Positions 1-9,791 of a stretch of DNA of 28,077 bases are shown here, piece by piece. A model generated the notes under the pieces. It was not told the DNA's origin, did no database searches, and saw nothing but the letters and a program-made list of their open reading frames with translations. The first letter of the stretch is position 1. Each line of letters begins with the position of its first letter. Source of the stretch: Pelargonium nanum (Eukaryota > Streptophyta > Magnoliopsida > Geraniales > Geraniaceae); NCBI GenBank assembly GCA_036897485.1, contig JAYMTF010000947.1, positions 1 to 28,077 of the forward strand, read 5' to 3'. The position numbers were made by a program, and so were the translations under genes.

Positions 1-222
1 AGGGGAGGATTTCAGTGTCTTCAATTGATTATTCAAGTTGATGAGGAGAAATCTAGTGCCTTTGATTTGGTCATTCATGATGCTTTAGCCATTGTGGCTC
101 ATCACAGTTTTCTATTTTCGGGTTGGTCTGCGAAATGAGTTGCCCACGAGTTAGTTAAATATTCGGTCTCTTTGTCAGACTTGTCTTTTCATCGTCCATT
201 TGAAGTATTAATAGAATATTAA
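1..222 (+). pseudogene. RNase H-like relic of a retroelement
   Basis: Frame 1 from base 1 reads as the C-terminal part of a plant retroelement RNase H domain (RVT_3/RNase H-like). It shows FDLVIHDAL, then a hydrophobic stretch, then VAHELVKYSVSLSD, which resembles the usual 'ANRVAHxLAKY' ending. The frame is broken by a TGA at 136-138, just before the VAHEL motif, and closes at TAA 220-222. No start codon is visible and the 5' part lies outside the window. The fragment ends 129 bases before the SIRB start codon. It is probably the 3' remnant of a LINE-type element or a captured RNase H gene fragment. The assignment rests on motif resemblance only. Confidence 0.5.
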
Positions 223-278
223 TTTATTGTGTTAAATTCTTTTTTACTACTAGTATAGTCTTTGATAAATCAGATTGA

Positions 279-288
279 ACGACGCCGT
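279..288 (+). promoter_or_regulatory. ACGACGCCGT motif upstream of SIRB
   Basis: This 10-mer lies 64 bases upstream of the SIRB ATG, probably in the proximal promoter or 5' leader. The identical 10-mer occurs at 4914-4923, 50 bases upstream of the ATG of the membrane-protein gene. The GC-rich word stands out in AT-rich flanks. A role as a promoter element is inference. Confidence 0.3.
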
Positions 289-351
289 ACACAGGCAGAA
301 TTCGGGACATCGCTGCTGTTTGGAGTTTGGACAATCCAGATCGTCCAGAGG

Positions 352-2263
352 ATGTCGATAGAGTCGTTGCTCATCCCCTCCCACCCTCAATTCACCCTCA
401 CAAGGTACAAGCAGAACCTCCAGAAATTTCTTGTTTTCTCACTTTCCTCTCTGAAATTGTTCTCCACGCCATCGTTACAGTTCTTCACTGAGCGGAACTC
501 AACGAAATCCTACCTGGGCACCCCTCAAATCATTGAATTTGAATCCCCAGAGAAGAAGATTATCGTCCAAAAGACTGTCAATGGCTACCAGAAGTTGTGG
601 GTCTGATCGGGATCGGCATGAAATTGGCGACAGAGACGGCGTCATCATTGTCGACCATGGTTCCCGTCGTAGGGAATCGAATCTCATGCTAAGTAAGCTG
701 CAATTCTGCTGCTTTTACTCTTTTCCATTTTATATTTAGCTGTTGAAGTGATTTGATTTTCGTTTTTTGTACTGTTGTGCTTGGCATTTTCAGATGAGTT
801 CGTGACCATGTTTAGAGAGAAAACTGGGTACCCAATTGTGGAGCCTGCTCATATGGTATTATTATATGTTAATTTAGTTTTGTACGATTTGTTATGTTAC
901 CAACTGAAGTATTCGGGAACTTCTATTATGTTGCCTTTGTTGAATTTATATGGTGACTGCTTCATGATGTTGATTTGGAAGTGAATTATGTGCTTTCTAT
1001 TGGAAATGTAGCATGGCCTTTTTGCTGTTTTGTGTCTCTTTCACATGAATCTTAGCATTGCTTAGTTCAAAAGCAACCATTTACTTGCTTAACTATCACA
1101 TAGTTTGGCGAGTGGACTTTTGAGTTTGGTAGCATCTCTTGTTGTGTATATGACTTACCTATTTGGTCATTTGGTGTACTAAACAATCACATTGCTCAGC
1201 ATCATGCTGGGGTTTAAATGGATTTCTGGGTCATGTTTGTGTATATATATATATATATATCATTGTTTTGGTATAATCTTCTATCTAGTAAAATGATACA
1301 TATATGTTTCTTCTACAATGCCCTTTTGTCTGAAATCGATTCTCATTTCTGGATGTATGTTAAATATAATTAGGAGTTGGCAGAACCATCAATAAGAGAC
1401 GCATTTGGTTTATGTGTTCAACAAGGGGCGAATCGTGTGATTATAAGCCCGTTTTTTCTTTTCCCTGGACGACATTGGCATCAGGTAGTTCGGACTTTGG
1501 ACTTTTCTGTGGTAACTTTAATGTGAAATATTATATGTGCACAAAACTAATTGATTGTAGAGTTTTTGGTAATGCATTCAAGAATGATTAAAGAATTCTT
1601 CTAAGCTGCATTAAACAGTGACATGTTTCACAGGATATTCCTTCCCTAACTGCTGAAGCTGCAAAGGACCACCCTAGCGTAACATACATAATTACAGCAC
1701 CCCTTGGCCTGCATGAGAAACTTGTGGTATGAAGTTTCTTCTTGGTTTCTATATAATGTATTGACAAAGTCCATTTAGTTTTGCTGAAAGTTCAATTTGT
1801 TCTGTGCCTAACGGCCCTAACCTAATGATTGGGCTCTTTGGCCATATTTTACAGCCTATCATCACTAAATTACAGACCGAATATTGTCACTTGGTTGTTG
1901 ATAAGATATATGTTGTGTAGCTTGTGCTGTTTCTCCTGTATACTTTTGAGTTTGAGCATGAATTATTATTCTCTGGCTCATCTTCTTTTGCAATTGGTAT
2001 TCTTTTCTAAATATTCGTCATTTTTCTTTTCAATGTTAGCATTAAGTAGCTCCCAAAATTCTAAGGTTCCCCCCACAACCTCCCAAATTTATCACTTTGA
2101 AGACACTCTTTCTGTTTGGTTACTCATTTTTCACTATTTTTTTGTTTGTTTCACATTACAGGATGTTGTGAATGACAGGATCAAACACTGCTTAAGCCAT
2201 GTAGCAGGGGAGGCGGATGAGTGTGCAGTTTGCGCTGGCACTGGCAAATGCAGGCTCTATTAG
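352..2263 (+). CDS. SIRB: Sirohydrochlorin ferrochelatase SirB, chloroplast
   Basis: SirB inserts Fe2+ into sirohydrochlorin, the last step of siroheme synthesis in plastids; siroheme serves nitrite and sulfite reductases. Exons: 352-404, 481-692, 794-855, 1374-1484, 1634-1726, 2162-2263. All have GT-AG borders and matching phases, giving 210 residues. The ATG at 352 is chosen because a 76-base intron (405-480) links it in phase to the core and yields a Ser/Arg-rich, acid-poor transit peptide (about residues 1-60). The next in-frame ATG (581) would leave only about 18 residues before the core. Core motifs: GVIIVDHGSRR (H77 is the likely metal/catalytic His), EPAHMELAEPS (H108), ISPFFLFPGRH and DIPSLT. 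The C-terminus holds C187, C198, C201 and C207, matching the Fe-S ligand region reported for plant SirB. It is convergent with the J-ferredoxin gene. The family call is very secure; the first exon is slightly less so. Confidence 0.93.
1242..1260 (+). repeat. (TA)n microsatellite in SIRB intron 3
   Basis: A run of about nine TA units lies inside the intron between exons 3 and 4. It is a simple repeat likely to vary in length among individuals. Confidence 0.85.
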
Positions 2264-3014
2264 TGTTATGACACGGTTAAAAGTCCGAACGTTGTTGGCC
2301 AAGGTTCTTTTATTTCAGGCCAAATGCATTTGTATTGTGGATTTGATGGATTTGTCTAATTTCAACGAAAGCGTCCAATGCAAGGATGTTGCTAGTGTCA
2401 AAGTGGAACCCAATATATGATGTTCCAGGCTTTGCCATTCCGTGCTTCCTCATAATTGATGGGGAATGATGACTTCGCATCATTTGAATCTGCAACCCTG
2501 CAGTAAAACCAGTTGGAAAAAAAAATGGCAAATGATATTATGTTGCTTCGATTCCATCTAACTATTGCAGGAAAACTTAGAGTTGTAGATGAATTAGCAT
2601 ATAATGAACTTTCTCAATGTTAGGATCGAACAATAATTGTAGATCCGCGTAACGTTTTTCTGCTTCTAGCCTTCAATGCATGATGTATATGAACTCAAAT
2701 GTAAATTCTATTTCATTGTTGATGTTCCTAATGTAACTCAAAGTTGATGATTCATGCTTTTTATTTATTGAAGCTGGAATGACACTACCTTGGCAGTTTT
2801 CAATGAAGTATCACCTAACTGAGACACCAAGACATACTTGCTGCAACTTCAAAGCATCTAATCTGGTAATTGATCCAATATGTACATTCTTCTATCTATA
2901 TTTTATACCTATTCTGCATTCAGTCCATTCTTTACATGTTATAATTGTATAGAGTAATTATAGTTGAGATCCGATCGCATCTTGGCAGATACTTTCGTGG
3001 TTTGCTTCTTGAAC
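2264..3014. other. Convergent 3' region between SIRB and the J-ferredoxin gene
   Basis: These 751 bases lie between the stop codons of two convergent genes. They must contain both 3' UTRs and poly(A) sites. I see no further coding potential: the small frames here lack domain similarity and codon structure. AT-rich stretches around 2690-2780 and 2880-2960 are plausible ends of the two transcripts. Confidence 0.6.
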
Positions 3015-4611
3015 TTATGAGCCAAGGACTTCCTTCACCCAATTCAAAAGACTTGAGAATCTCTCCCTCTTTAATTTCATGCTGGCGTTAGCCCGAGCTT
3101 CTGCTTGAGCTGGGGTCTCTTCGTCGACACTTGCATGTACTGCAGTAGTAGACACATTCGTGAAAATACAGCATGAGTCATTATATATAGGCATTGAAAA
3201 TGTAGTTTTTACCATTTCTAGCACGGTTTTCAGCTTCCCGTTCCAATTGCTTTCTGTAGGACTCGGCTGCCATGAAAACATTTGCAGGTTTTTCCCAGCC
3301 TCCTCCAAACACACCATACCCGTCTTTCTTCTGAGGTCGGATTAGAAACTCGAGCACTGCCAACTCTTCCCTTTCCACCCTATGGATGCAGTTCACAGGG
3401 CACGAGTCAACCGCAACCTGGGGTTATCAGTGGACAGTATCAGAACCTCACCATTACATTTTGCATATTTAGTGAATAGCTTTAGTTACCTCAATACTCT
3501 TATCATCATCCCCATATTGAACCTTGACTCTGGCACATCCCAGAGCTTCATCGAATGCGAATGTGTTGCTTGCATGATGCACACACTCTTTACACCCTGC
3601 AACCATAAGCAAATTCATTGGACGTGCTAAATAACAATTTTACAGATTACAAAGACTCAGTAGGCAAGTGGTTGATTTCACTTGGTCCTCGAGGTCTCAG
3701 TTTCAAGCCTCATCATTCGTACGCTTGTTGATAAAAGAAAAGAAACAATTCTACAGCTTATGAAATGAACAATGAGCTACCTATGCATGCATTTTCATCA
3801 ACAAACAAAGCTTGGGGTCTCAAGGGACCTTCCCATGAGCTGTACCCTAAACCAGATTTGTTTCTTCCAAATGATATTCTTGTTTGGCCAATAGAAGCAT
3901 CATAGTCTCTTCTGAGATCCTCTATCATCAGCACCTTGTAGGCCTCATTCAGCTGCAGTGTATGCTCATGACCCTAAGAAAATTAATATAAAGAAAAATC
4001 AGAGTCATGTACATGTGAAAATGATTCATGCTCGTTGGTTATAACTTCTTGTATCTACTGCCCCACTCAGCTGAAAACTCAAACTGGTACTATCCACATT
4101 GAACCAATCACAGCCTGCCACGTGTCTTACGTGTAAGTTACATGTAAGACGGTTGTATGCGCTAAGTAGCTTCCTTAAAATAATATATATACAGCAAATG
4201 AAATGACCTTTTTGCCAGCAATATCTGGGTGATATTTCTTCTGCAACTTCCTGTAAGCTCCTTTGATTTGCTGGGGAGTTGAGTCAACAGAGACACCAAG
4301 CAACTCATAGTAATTCTGATATTTTCTTGCTGTTTCTCCTATACTTTTGTTACCACTACAACATCTGATTACACTGCTTCTATGCCGCCTCCATCTTGCA
4401 AACAAGATTTTTTCAGAAAATAAACAAAACAAAACCATGTACTGAAACCAAAACTCATGCAGAAACATAAACAAAGCAAAATTGAAGTGTTTGTCTGAAG
4501 AAATAAGATCACAAATTACCTTGGGATGGGTTTGGTTGGATGGAAATGGGCATCAACAGAGGTAGATTTTGGCACTAAGAATTGGGAAACTGGCACCATA
4601 GAGATTGACAT
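3015..4611 (-). CDS. Chloroplast J-domain plus 4Fe-4S ferredoxin protein (DJC76/77/82 type)
   Basis: Minus-strand exons: 4611-4520, 4394-4208, 3973-3781, 3596-3490, 3417-3213, 3139-3015. Phases agree at all five junctions, giving 302 residues. Residues 1 to about 50 are a basic, Ser-rich plastid transit peptide. Residues about 58-120 form a J domain ([17 protein letters not shown] with the HPD triad at 86-88), which should stimulate an Hsp70 partner. Residues about 148-205 form a bacterial-type ferredoxin domain: C156-x2-C159-x2-C162 and C199-PVN-C203, the pattern for one 4Fe-4S cluster. A charged C-terminal tail (about 215-302) follows. Plants have a small family of such J-ferredoxin plastid proteins (Arabidopsis DJC76, DJC77, DJC82), linked to thylakoid and stress functions; I cannot tell which member this is. 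It shares a 362-base promoter with the divergent gene at 4974. Confidence 0.9.
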
Positions 4612-4688
4612 GTTTTTTGACTGGTTTTCTTGGATTGGATCTTTTAGTTGCCAATCACTGGACCCAATTTATTTTGTTTGTCCAGATA

Positions 4689-4704
4689 TTTTCTTGCAAA
4701 AAGT

Positions 4705-4735
<31 letters not shown>

Positions 4736-4746
4736 TCTTGCAAAAA
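4689..4746 (+). repeat. T25 tract flanked by a 14-base direct repeat
   Basis: An uninterrupted T run at 4704-4728 is bracketed by two perfect copies of TTTTCTTGCAAAAA (4689-4702 and 4733-4746). The arrangement looks like a small homopolymer expansion between duplicated sequence. Alternatively it is a poly(A)-tailed retroposition scar on the minus strand whose target-site copies are the 14-mers. Confidence 0.75.
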
Positions 4747-4913
4747 ATTAAATTTATAATGTGGAATTATTGTGCCTAAAAAGACAAAAAAAAAAGGAGA
4801 TATTTACCAAGTCAGCACAAGATTACAAACTACCTTTGCACAAGTGTACACTTTCAGAGAAATCAAACGTACCTGGTATTAACCTAGTAACCTGCACAGC
4901 AATACGACGCCGT

Positions 4914-4923
4914 TTTCATGCCA
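4914..4923 (+). promoter_or_regulatory. Second ACGACGCCGT motif
   Basis: Exact copy of the 10-mer at 279-288, here followed by TTT. It lies 50 bases before the ATG at 4974, a position similar to that of the copy upstream of SIRB. Its function is inferred. Confidence 0.3.
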
Positions 4924-4944
4924 ATCGACCAGAATCGAAGTGAA

Positions 4945-4974
4945 ATGGCGACGAAACAATTTGAGGAGATGTAA
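4945..4974 (+). CDS. Upstream ORF overlapping the main start by one base
   Basis: ATG at 4945 opens a nine-codon frame (MATKQFEEM) that stops at TAA 4972-4974. The last A of this stop is the first base of the main ATG (TAATG arrangement). Whether the transcript includes 4945 is unknown. If it does, ribosomes would have to leak past this ATG or reinitiate to make the membrane protein. Confidence 0.45.
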   Translation: MATKQFEEM

Positions 4975-7900
4975 TGGCGTACGCAGGGAAGTTTGTCCGT
5001 CCGATCAGGAAAACCCTAGCCGTGATCACATACTCTTCTCCAGCAATTTCCCAGTCAAGGCAATTGTGTGAGTGCTTTTTTTCCCCTTTTGTTTACTAAA
5101 TTATTTATGGTTTATAATTGATTTTGTCTTCGGGATTGTAATGATTTGTACTCCAGTTTATGCCAGATTTGAGCCTCTGAAGAGGTGGATTAAAGGGCTT
5201 GAACCGACACTGCACAACCGTGCTGCAAGATTGCATTGCAAGCTAAATATACAGAGAGGATCTGCTTACAATGTTTGTTCATCAGGCAAGTCACTCACTT
5301 GACCTAATTATGTTGAATTAAATAATTTTTTGATTTTGCCCCTTTTGAATTTTTTATGGTATTGTATTGTGTTCATTAGTTTTCTGCATGTTTGTTGATG
5401 CTGTGGCAGTAGGTTGGATATTGAATTTAGATTTTCTGAGAAAATTGTGAGTAGTTTCTCTTAATGAAGTTAATTGTGTGCTCCCTCCGTCACAAAATGA
5501 GTGTCCACTTTCGTTTTTGGTTAGTTTGTTGTGCATAATTACCAATATTATCTTAAGATGGGTTAGTTAGGATCCCTTGCGTGAGTTACAAGAAGAGCAC
5601 ATGGGGGTATAAAGAGAAAGTTTAACTTTAGATTATGAAAAATGGAAAGTTGGCACTTAAATTGGGACGGAGGGAGTATTATATTTCTGTCATCTTGGTA
5701 TTGGTATGTTTTGTTTTCCAACATGTTAAGAAATCTCATATTGAATGAATGTGAAGCCTATCTCCCCTTGGTATACTAGTTGGGCCCTCCACCTATCAAC
5801 TTGATTTTTTTAGATTTGGGTGAAGTTTAACATGGTATCAAAAATGGTTTTATTGGGCCTAGTGACCCGTCTATCTTACCTTCCTTCTTGGTCCACATGC
5901 ATGGTCCGTTCTCTAATCCAGCCTGCACGTGTGGAAACAATGTGAAGTTTGTTGCCACTTGATATACAAGCTGATAGCTTTTGTGTTAGAGTTAAGTTTA
6001 ACACTACAAAATATGTTAGCGGGTTTCATGGACTATCTGGATTATCTATCAATTTTTCTTTGTTTCTTAGTTCTCCAGTAAATATTGAAGGGAGGGTTTC
6101 TTGGACTATCAGGATTATCTATAAATTTTTCTCTGTTCCTTAGTTCTCCATTAAATACCGAAGGGACTATATTTATGCATTGTGAAAGTGAAGCTTATAA
6201 TTTGATTGCACTAGATTTAATCACTTTCATACTAGTGGTAGGACTAGTTAATAGCATGGGCGAATCGTTCTATTAGGATTTCGGTGTCTGTAGTTTCCTA
6301 TCACGTGGGGAGTGACTAACTTGTTATATCTCCTTCATTGACTCCTTTGGTCATTGCTACAATAAAATGCTAGGTTTAATCCAATTTTTTATAGACATTC
6401 TTTAGAGAAGTTATCGCTAGGGTGGGAGTGGTAATAATTTCCACCTGTGGCGGGGTAAAACAAAAGAACACTAGTTTACCTGCTTCTTTTTCTGAAGGGG
6501 GATTTACTGGCTTTAATATTTAAGCTAATAACATTTCTTGGAGTTAAGGCCATGAAAAAACCTCCATGCATCATGTGAGGTTCCACACAGGCCTCCTCAA
6601 TGGGTGCTACTTTCTCTTGGGTGAATAAATCAGGTACCATGGACAGCCTAGTTATTTTGTATAGAGGGTAGCTACTAGCTATTATTTTCAGGGAGTTGGG
6701 AAGGCTTTTTGACATATTAAAAACTAGCAGCGACTTCTTTCATTTCTCATCCTTTTATTGTGGTTTACAAAAATGTTTACGCATCTAGTAATATGCAGTG
6801 CACTCAAACACCCGCACTACTGTGCGGAGAGGGTCCACCCTGTTGGCATCATAAGTTATGGGAAAAGAAAAATGAAGATCATTATTAGGCACTAGTTACT
6901 CTCTTGGACATTTACTTTGTATGAACTTGCATTGTTACCTCATATGTTCTTACCCTATGGTCATCATCCAGTTTTCTTTATCAATTGCTCCTTGTAATTA
7001 TTGGTTTTCTCTCAGGGAAGAAATTAAGTATTGGAGACATTTTTGGTCTTTCATTGGTATTTGGATCAATCAGCATTTGGGGCTATGTTGCCTATGCTAT
7101 GCACGGTGAGTTTAATTAAATAAGCAACTGTGGAACTCGAATTCTTTCTAAACCGTTCTTCCAATTAACTTACAAGCTTTGAATTTGATAATGTAGGTCA
7201 TGATGTTTTGGTGGGTGATTTTCATGGAGACTTGTTGGGTGCGTCGGATGTCGAAGATGATCCACATGCTCTTTTAAGAAGTGCAAGGAAATTCTGGATG
7301 CCTGTTTTTTTCATTCTTACTGTGTTGATGAACTGGGAGAATCCTATTGTTCTTTCAATTAAACTCATTCTTTTCCTTCTCAGCACGAAGCCCAGTCCAT
7401 TGTCGGTTTATCTTTTGGTGGAAAAGGTCAGGAAGCAAACTAATTGTTGATAATAATGTGAATTAACGATAAAGTAACAGCAATCCCAATCAGGTGCTCT
7501 TTGGATCCTAGACCAAATATTAAAAAAGGATGCTGAAGATATGCTACAGGTTAATTAAAAAACAAAAGGATATTGAAGATACTTTGTGATTGTTTGTGTA
7601 ATCAGTGTTTATGATGTTGCTGTCACTATCTGTGCACATTTTGTCTATGGATTAAGCACTGTATGAGTACATTAGTGTTAGTAGATGATACCTGAATTAA
7701 CTACATATTGGAGCAACAAGAAACTACTGAATGCTTACCATTTGGGTATGTACTTCATTTTGAAGAGGGATTAAGGCTTCTTAAGTTCAGTCCTGGTAGC
7801 TATAGATGGTGGGGTATTTTATATGCTTTCTGATGGAAACCCAAGGAATTGCTCCTTAGATTTGTGATTTCATGAAAACGTCCATGGGTTCCATTGGGCT

Positions 7901-8773
7901 GATATTGCATTAGGACTATTTTGTGAGGTACTTCTGTGCCCATCTCTAAACTTTGGGTCAGTATATGTTTCTTATATACATCACTGTTGATTTGTTAAGA
8001 CCTCGTGAAAAAGATTATTGCTTTTTAAGATATTGACTGCAAGTTTTGAATGATGCAGTTATGTTATCACTTTATGCGCGTAGAACCTCACCTGTATAAG
8101 CAGAAGGTAAGTATCATGTTTTGCTATTGTTTTACTTTTGTAGTACTAAATTCATCTAATACATTTGGAAATTTACTTGAATATTGTCCAGTTTTCTTCA
8201 ATTATCACATATGGTGATGCCAATTTTAAATTGTTTTTGTAACGTCACTTGTACAAGTAACTGAAAACTCTTTAAAACCATAAGTACTTGGCAGCATCCT
8301 ATTGAATTATCATACTCAGGATGGCCCCATTTGATGTATTAGTACACAACTACACATGTTCAATTGCTTATAGAGGGCATGAACTGATGTTAATGCCAAT
8401 GTTAAATAAATTTGACATACTTGAGATGCCGAAGTAGTTTAAACAATTTACATGATTTACATCTGCTATCCTACTGATAAGAGGCATATAGGTCATTGTC
8501 TATAAACACCTCAAGCTTAATTGATCAAAGGCAGGTTATTTGTAATAATTGGCAATCCTTCTGTTTTCTTTGCAGTCATTATATGCCAAGAAAGTTGAAA
8601 TTCAAGACTATAAGCTTCTGTGCGTTGCTGAAGTAGAAGTGCAAGATCGGAAACTGAAATTGCTTGGAATTCTGGGTGGTTGGTGGGTTTTGCCATCATT
8701 CACATCTGAAGAAGCAATGTCTGTATTTAGGTACCGTACAGCTATGAAGCATTATATTGAAAGAACAAGGTAA
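4974..8773 (+). CDS. Uncharacterised plant membrane protein
   Basis: Exons: 4974-5067, 5157-5285, 7016-7105, 7197-7426, 8059-8106, 8576-8773, giving 262 residues with all phases consistent. Intron 2 (5286-7015) has a GC-AG border: the donor reads CAG|GCAAGT, the classical consensus for this rare class, and using the nearby GT instead leads to an early stop. The N-terminus (residues 1 to about 45) is rich in Lys, Arg, Ser and Ala with almost no acidic residues, suggesting mitochondrial or plastid import. Hydrophobic segments lie at about 83-102, 138-150 and 154-167. An acidic linker (about 119-127, SDVEDDPH) separates the first from the others, and KPSPLSVYLLVEK follows. The C-terminal part (about 198-262) is soluble and charged, with a hydrophobic LLGILGGWWVLP stretch. 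I do not recognise a named domain and assign no function. The small exon 5 is the least certain. Confidence 0.75.
5481..5676. mobile_element. Stowaway-like MITE in intron 2
   Basis: This 196-base element starts CTCCCTCCGTCACAAAATGA and ends with the inverse GGGACGGAGGGAG. The inverted ends stay similar for about 45 bases. The 3' flank is TA, while the 5' flank is TG, so the TA target duplication has decayed on one side. The CTCCCTCCGT terminus is the hallmark of Stowaway (Tc1/mariner-type) MITEs in plants. There is no coding capacity. Confidence 0.85.
5724..6003 (+). mobile_element. TRIM-like miniature LTR retrotransposon relic
   Basis: A 109-base unit (5724-5832) begins TGTTAAGAAATCTCA and ends GTTTAACA. 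It is followed directly by TGGTATCA, the start of the initiator-tRNA-Met primer-binding site typical of plant LTR elements. A diverged second copy (about 5923-6003) shares AATGTGAAG, CTTGRTATAC and AAGTTTAACA in the same order. About 90 bases lie between them. Short LTRs with a tiny interior match terminal-repeat retrotransposons in miniature (TRIM). No clean 5-base target duplication is seen, so the element is old. Confidence 0.55.
6022..6166 (+). repeat. Two tandem copies of a 72-base unit
   Basis: Copies 6022-6093 and 6094-6166 share GGACTATC, GGATTATCTAT, AATTTTTCT and TTAGTTCTCCA in order, with about 85% identity judged by eye. They sit directly after the TRIM-like element in intron 2. 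The small frames across them are a by-product of the duplication. Confidence 0.8.
6167..7015. other. Remainder of intron 2, no gene seen
   Basis: AT-rich intron sequence follows the repeats up to the acceptor TCTCTCAG at 7015. A 79-codon minus-strand frame at 6476-6715 resembles no family I know and lacks supporting features. Confidence 0.5.
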
Positions 8774-9205
8774 TATTGTATGTTGAAATCTGTCTATCTG
8801 TATGTTAAGCTTCCAGGTGGTGAATTGCATCGTTTGAGACATCTGATGCGGCCTTCCTTCCATCATTTGGAGTGGATCATCCCTTTTGTAGTCTTTCGTG
8901 CATCTTACTTACCCACAATATTTTTGCAACTTGTGATTCTGACCAATATGGTGTGCCAGTTTATCGGCTCCAATCTGTATAGTGCTGAACAGTGTTTCAT
9001 TTATTAATTTTATGTATAATTTGGTTTGAAAGCATGGAAAATATATAAACTCCCCCATGCCTGATGTTGAAGATACTTTCTTGATAAGAGTATCAGGAGA
9101 AGAGAAGTGAAGAGTAAGTGATGTGTTCCAACAATTGATGCAGTTTATGAAAGAGAAGGAATAGGAATAGGAATATTACTCTTAACTAATGACAATAATA
9201 TTTAG
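8774..9205 (+). other. 3' flank of the membrane-protein gene
   Basis: This stretch should hold the 3' UTR and poly(A) site. AT-rich words around 9000-9050 (TTATTAATTTTATG, AAATATATAAAC) are candidate polyadenylation elements. No coding signal is seen. The first copy of the 10-base target duplication of the next element occupies 9196-9205. Confidence 0.5.
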
Positions 9206-9781
9206 GGATGATCACAGATGGTTACCTTGTAGTTGACACTTTTTGCAACTGACTATCTTATACTTTTTTTCGTAATATTGACTACCGTGTACTTTCCTCC
9301 ACTCATCCCTGTCAATTCTACCGTTAGTTAACACACACAATAACCAAAATACTCTTTTTCTATTTTGACTATTGACTACCTTGTATTTAAGATTTGTGTC
9401 AATTGTTGGAGTTTGTGTTGGTTGAACAAATTTTCGGTTTGTGTTCAATTTGTTAGTAAAATGTTAGGGTTTGTGTTGGTTGAGCAAAAAATAAGTGAAG
9501 TTTTCGGCTATCCTTTGAATTTTTCGGCGACACTTTGAATTTCGCGGTAAACATTCATGAACTTGTTCTTGACCAATGAAGAAAAAGAAGGGTGAAATTG
9601 TCATTTCAAAATTTGTAAGTCATGTGCCGTGCATATGATTAAAGATGGTGATTTTCCGTCAAAGTTAAATGACAAAATGAATAGAGAAAAATACAGGGTA
9701 GTCAATAGTCACAAAAGAAAAAGCATAGGGTAGTCAATTGCAAAATGTGTCAAACACAGTTTGGCCATTTATAATTATTCT
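9206..9781. mobile_element. Long-TIR Mutator-like element A (non-autonomous)
   Basis: This 576-base element is flanked by a perfect 10-base direct repeat, TAATATTTAG (9196-9205 and 9782-9791). Its ends are inverted copies over more than 100 bases: the left has TTGACACTTTTTGCAACTGA, the right reverse complement has TTGACACATTTTGCAATTGA. A 9-10 base target duplication with long TIRs is characteristic of Mutator-superfamily or foldback elements. The interior (9501-9590) matches, in reverse orientation, the interior of element B. There is no transposase. Confidence 0.85.
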
Positions 9782-9791
9782 TAATATTTAG

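Larger units (their letters stand above)
4612..4973. promoter_or_regulatory. Short bidirectional promoter region
   Basis: Only 362 bases separate the start codons of the J-ferredoxin gene (minus) and the membrane-protein gene (plus), so both core promoters and 5' leaders must lie here. It contains a 25-base T run, a flanking 14-base direct repeat, and the ACGACGCCGT word at 4914-4923. No clear TATA box was found at a sensible distance on either side, which fits housekeeping expression. Confidence 0.6.

Noticed and set aside
262..606. 114-codon plus-strand frame as a whole protein
   Set aside because: Only 352-404 is used, as SIRB exon 1. The rest is read through an intron and out of phase with the conserved SirB core.
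4123..4151. Short inverted repeat in an intron of the J-ferredoxin gene (GTCTTAC … GTAAGAC)
   Set aside because: A seven-base stem is too short to call an element or functional hairpin in AT-rich intron DNA.
6476..6715. 79-codon minus-strand frame starting with ATG
   Set aside because: It lies inside a repeat-rich intron, resembles no known family, and has no promoter or splice evidence.
9212..9448. 78-codon minus-strand frame
   Set aside because: It lies entirely inside the terminal region of Mutator-like element A.
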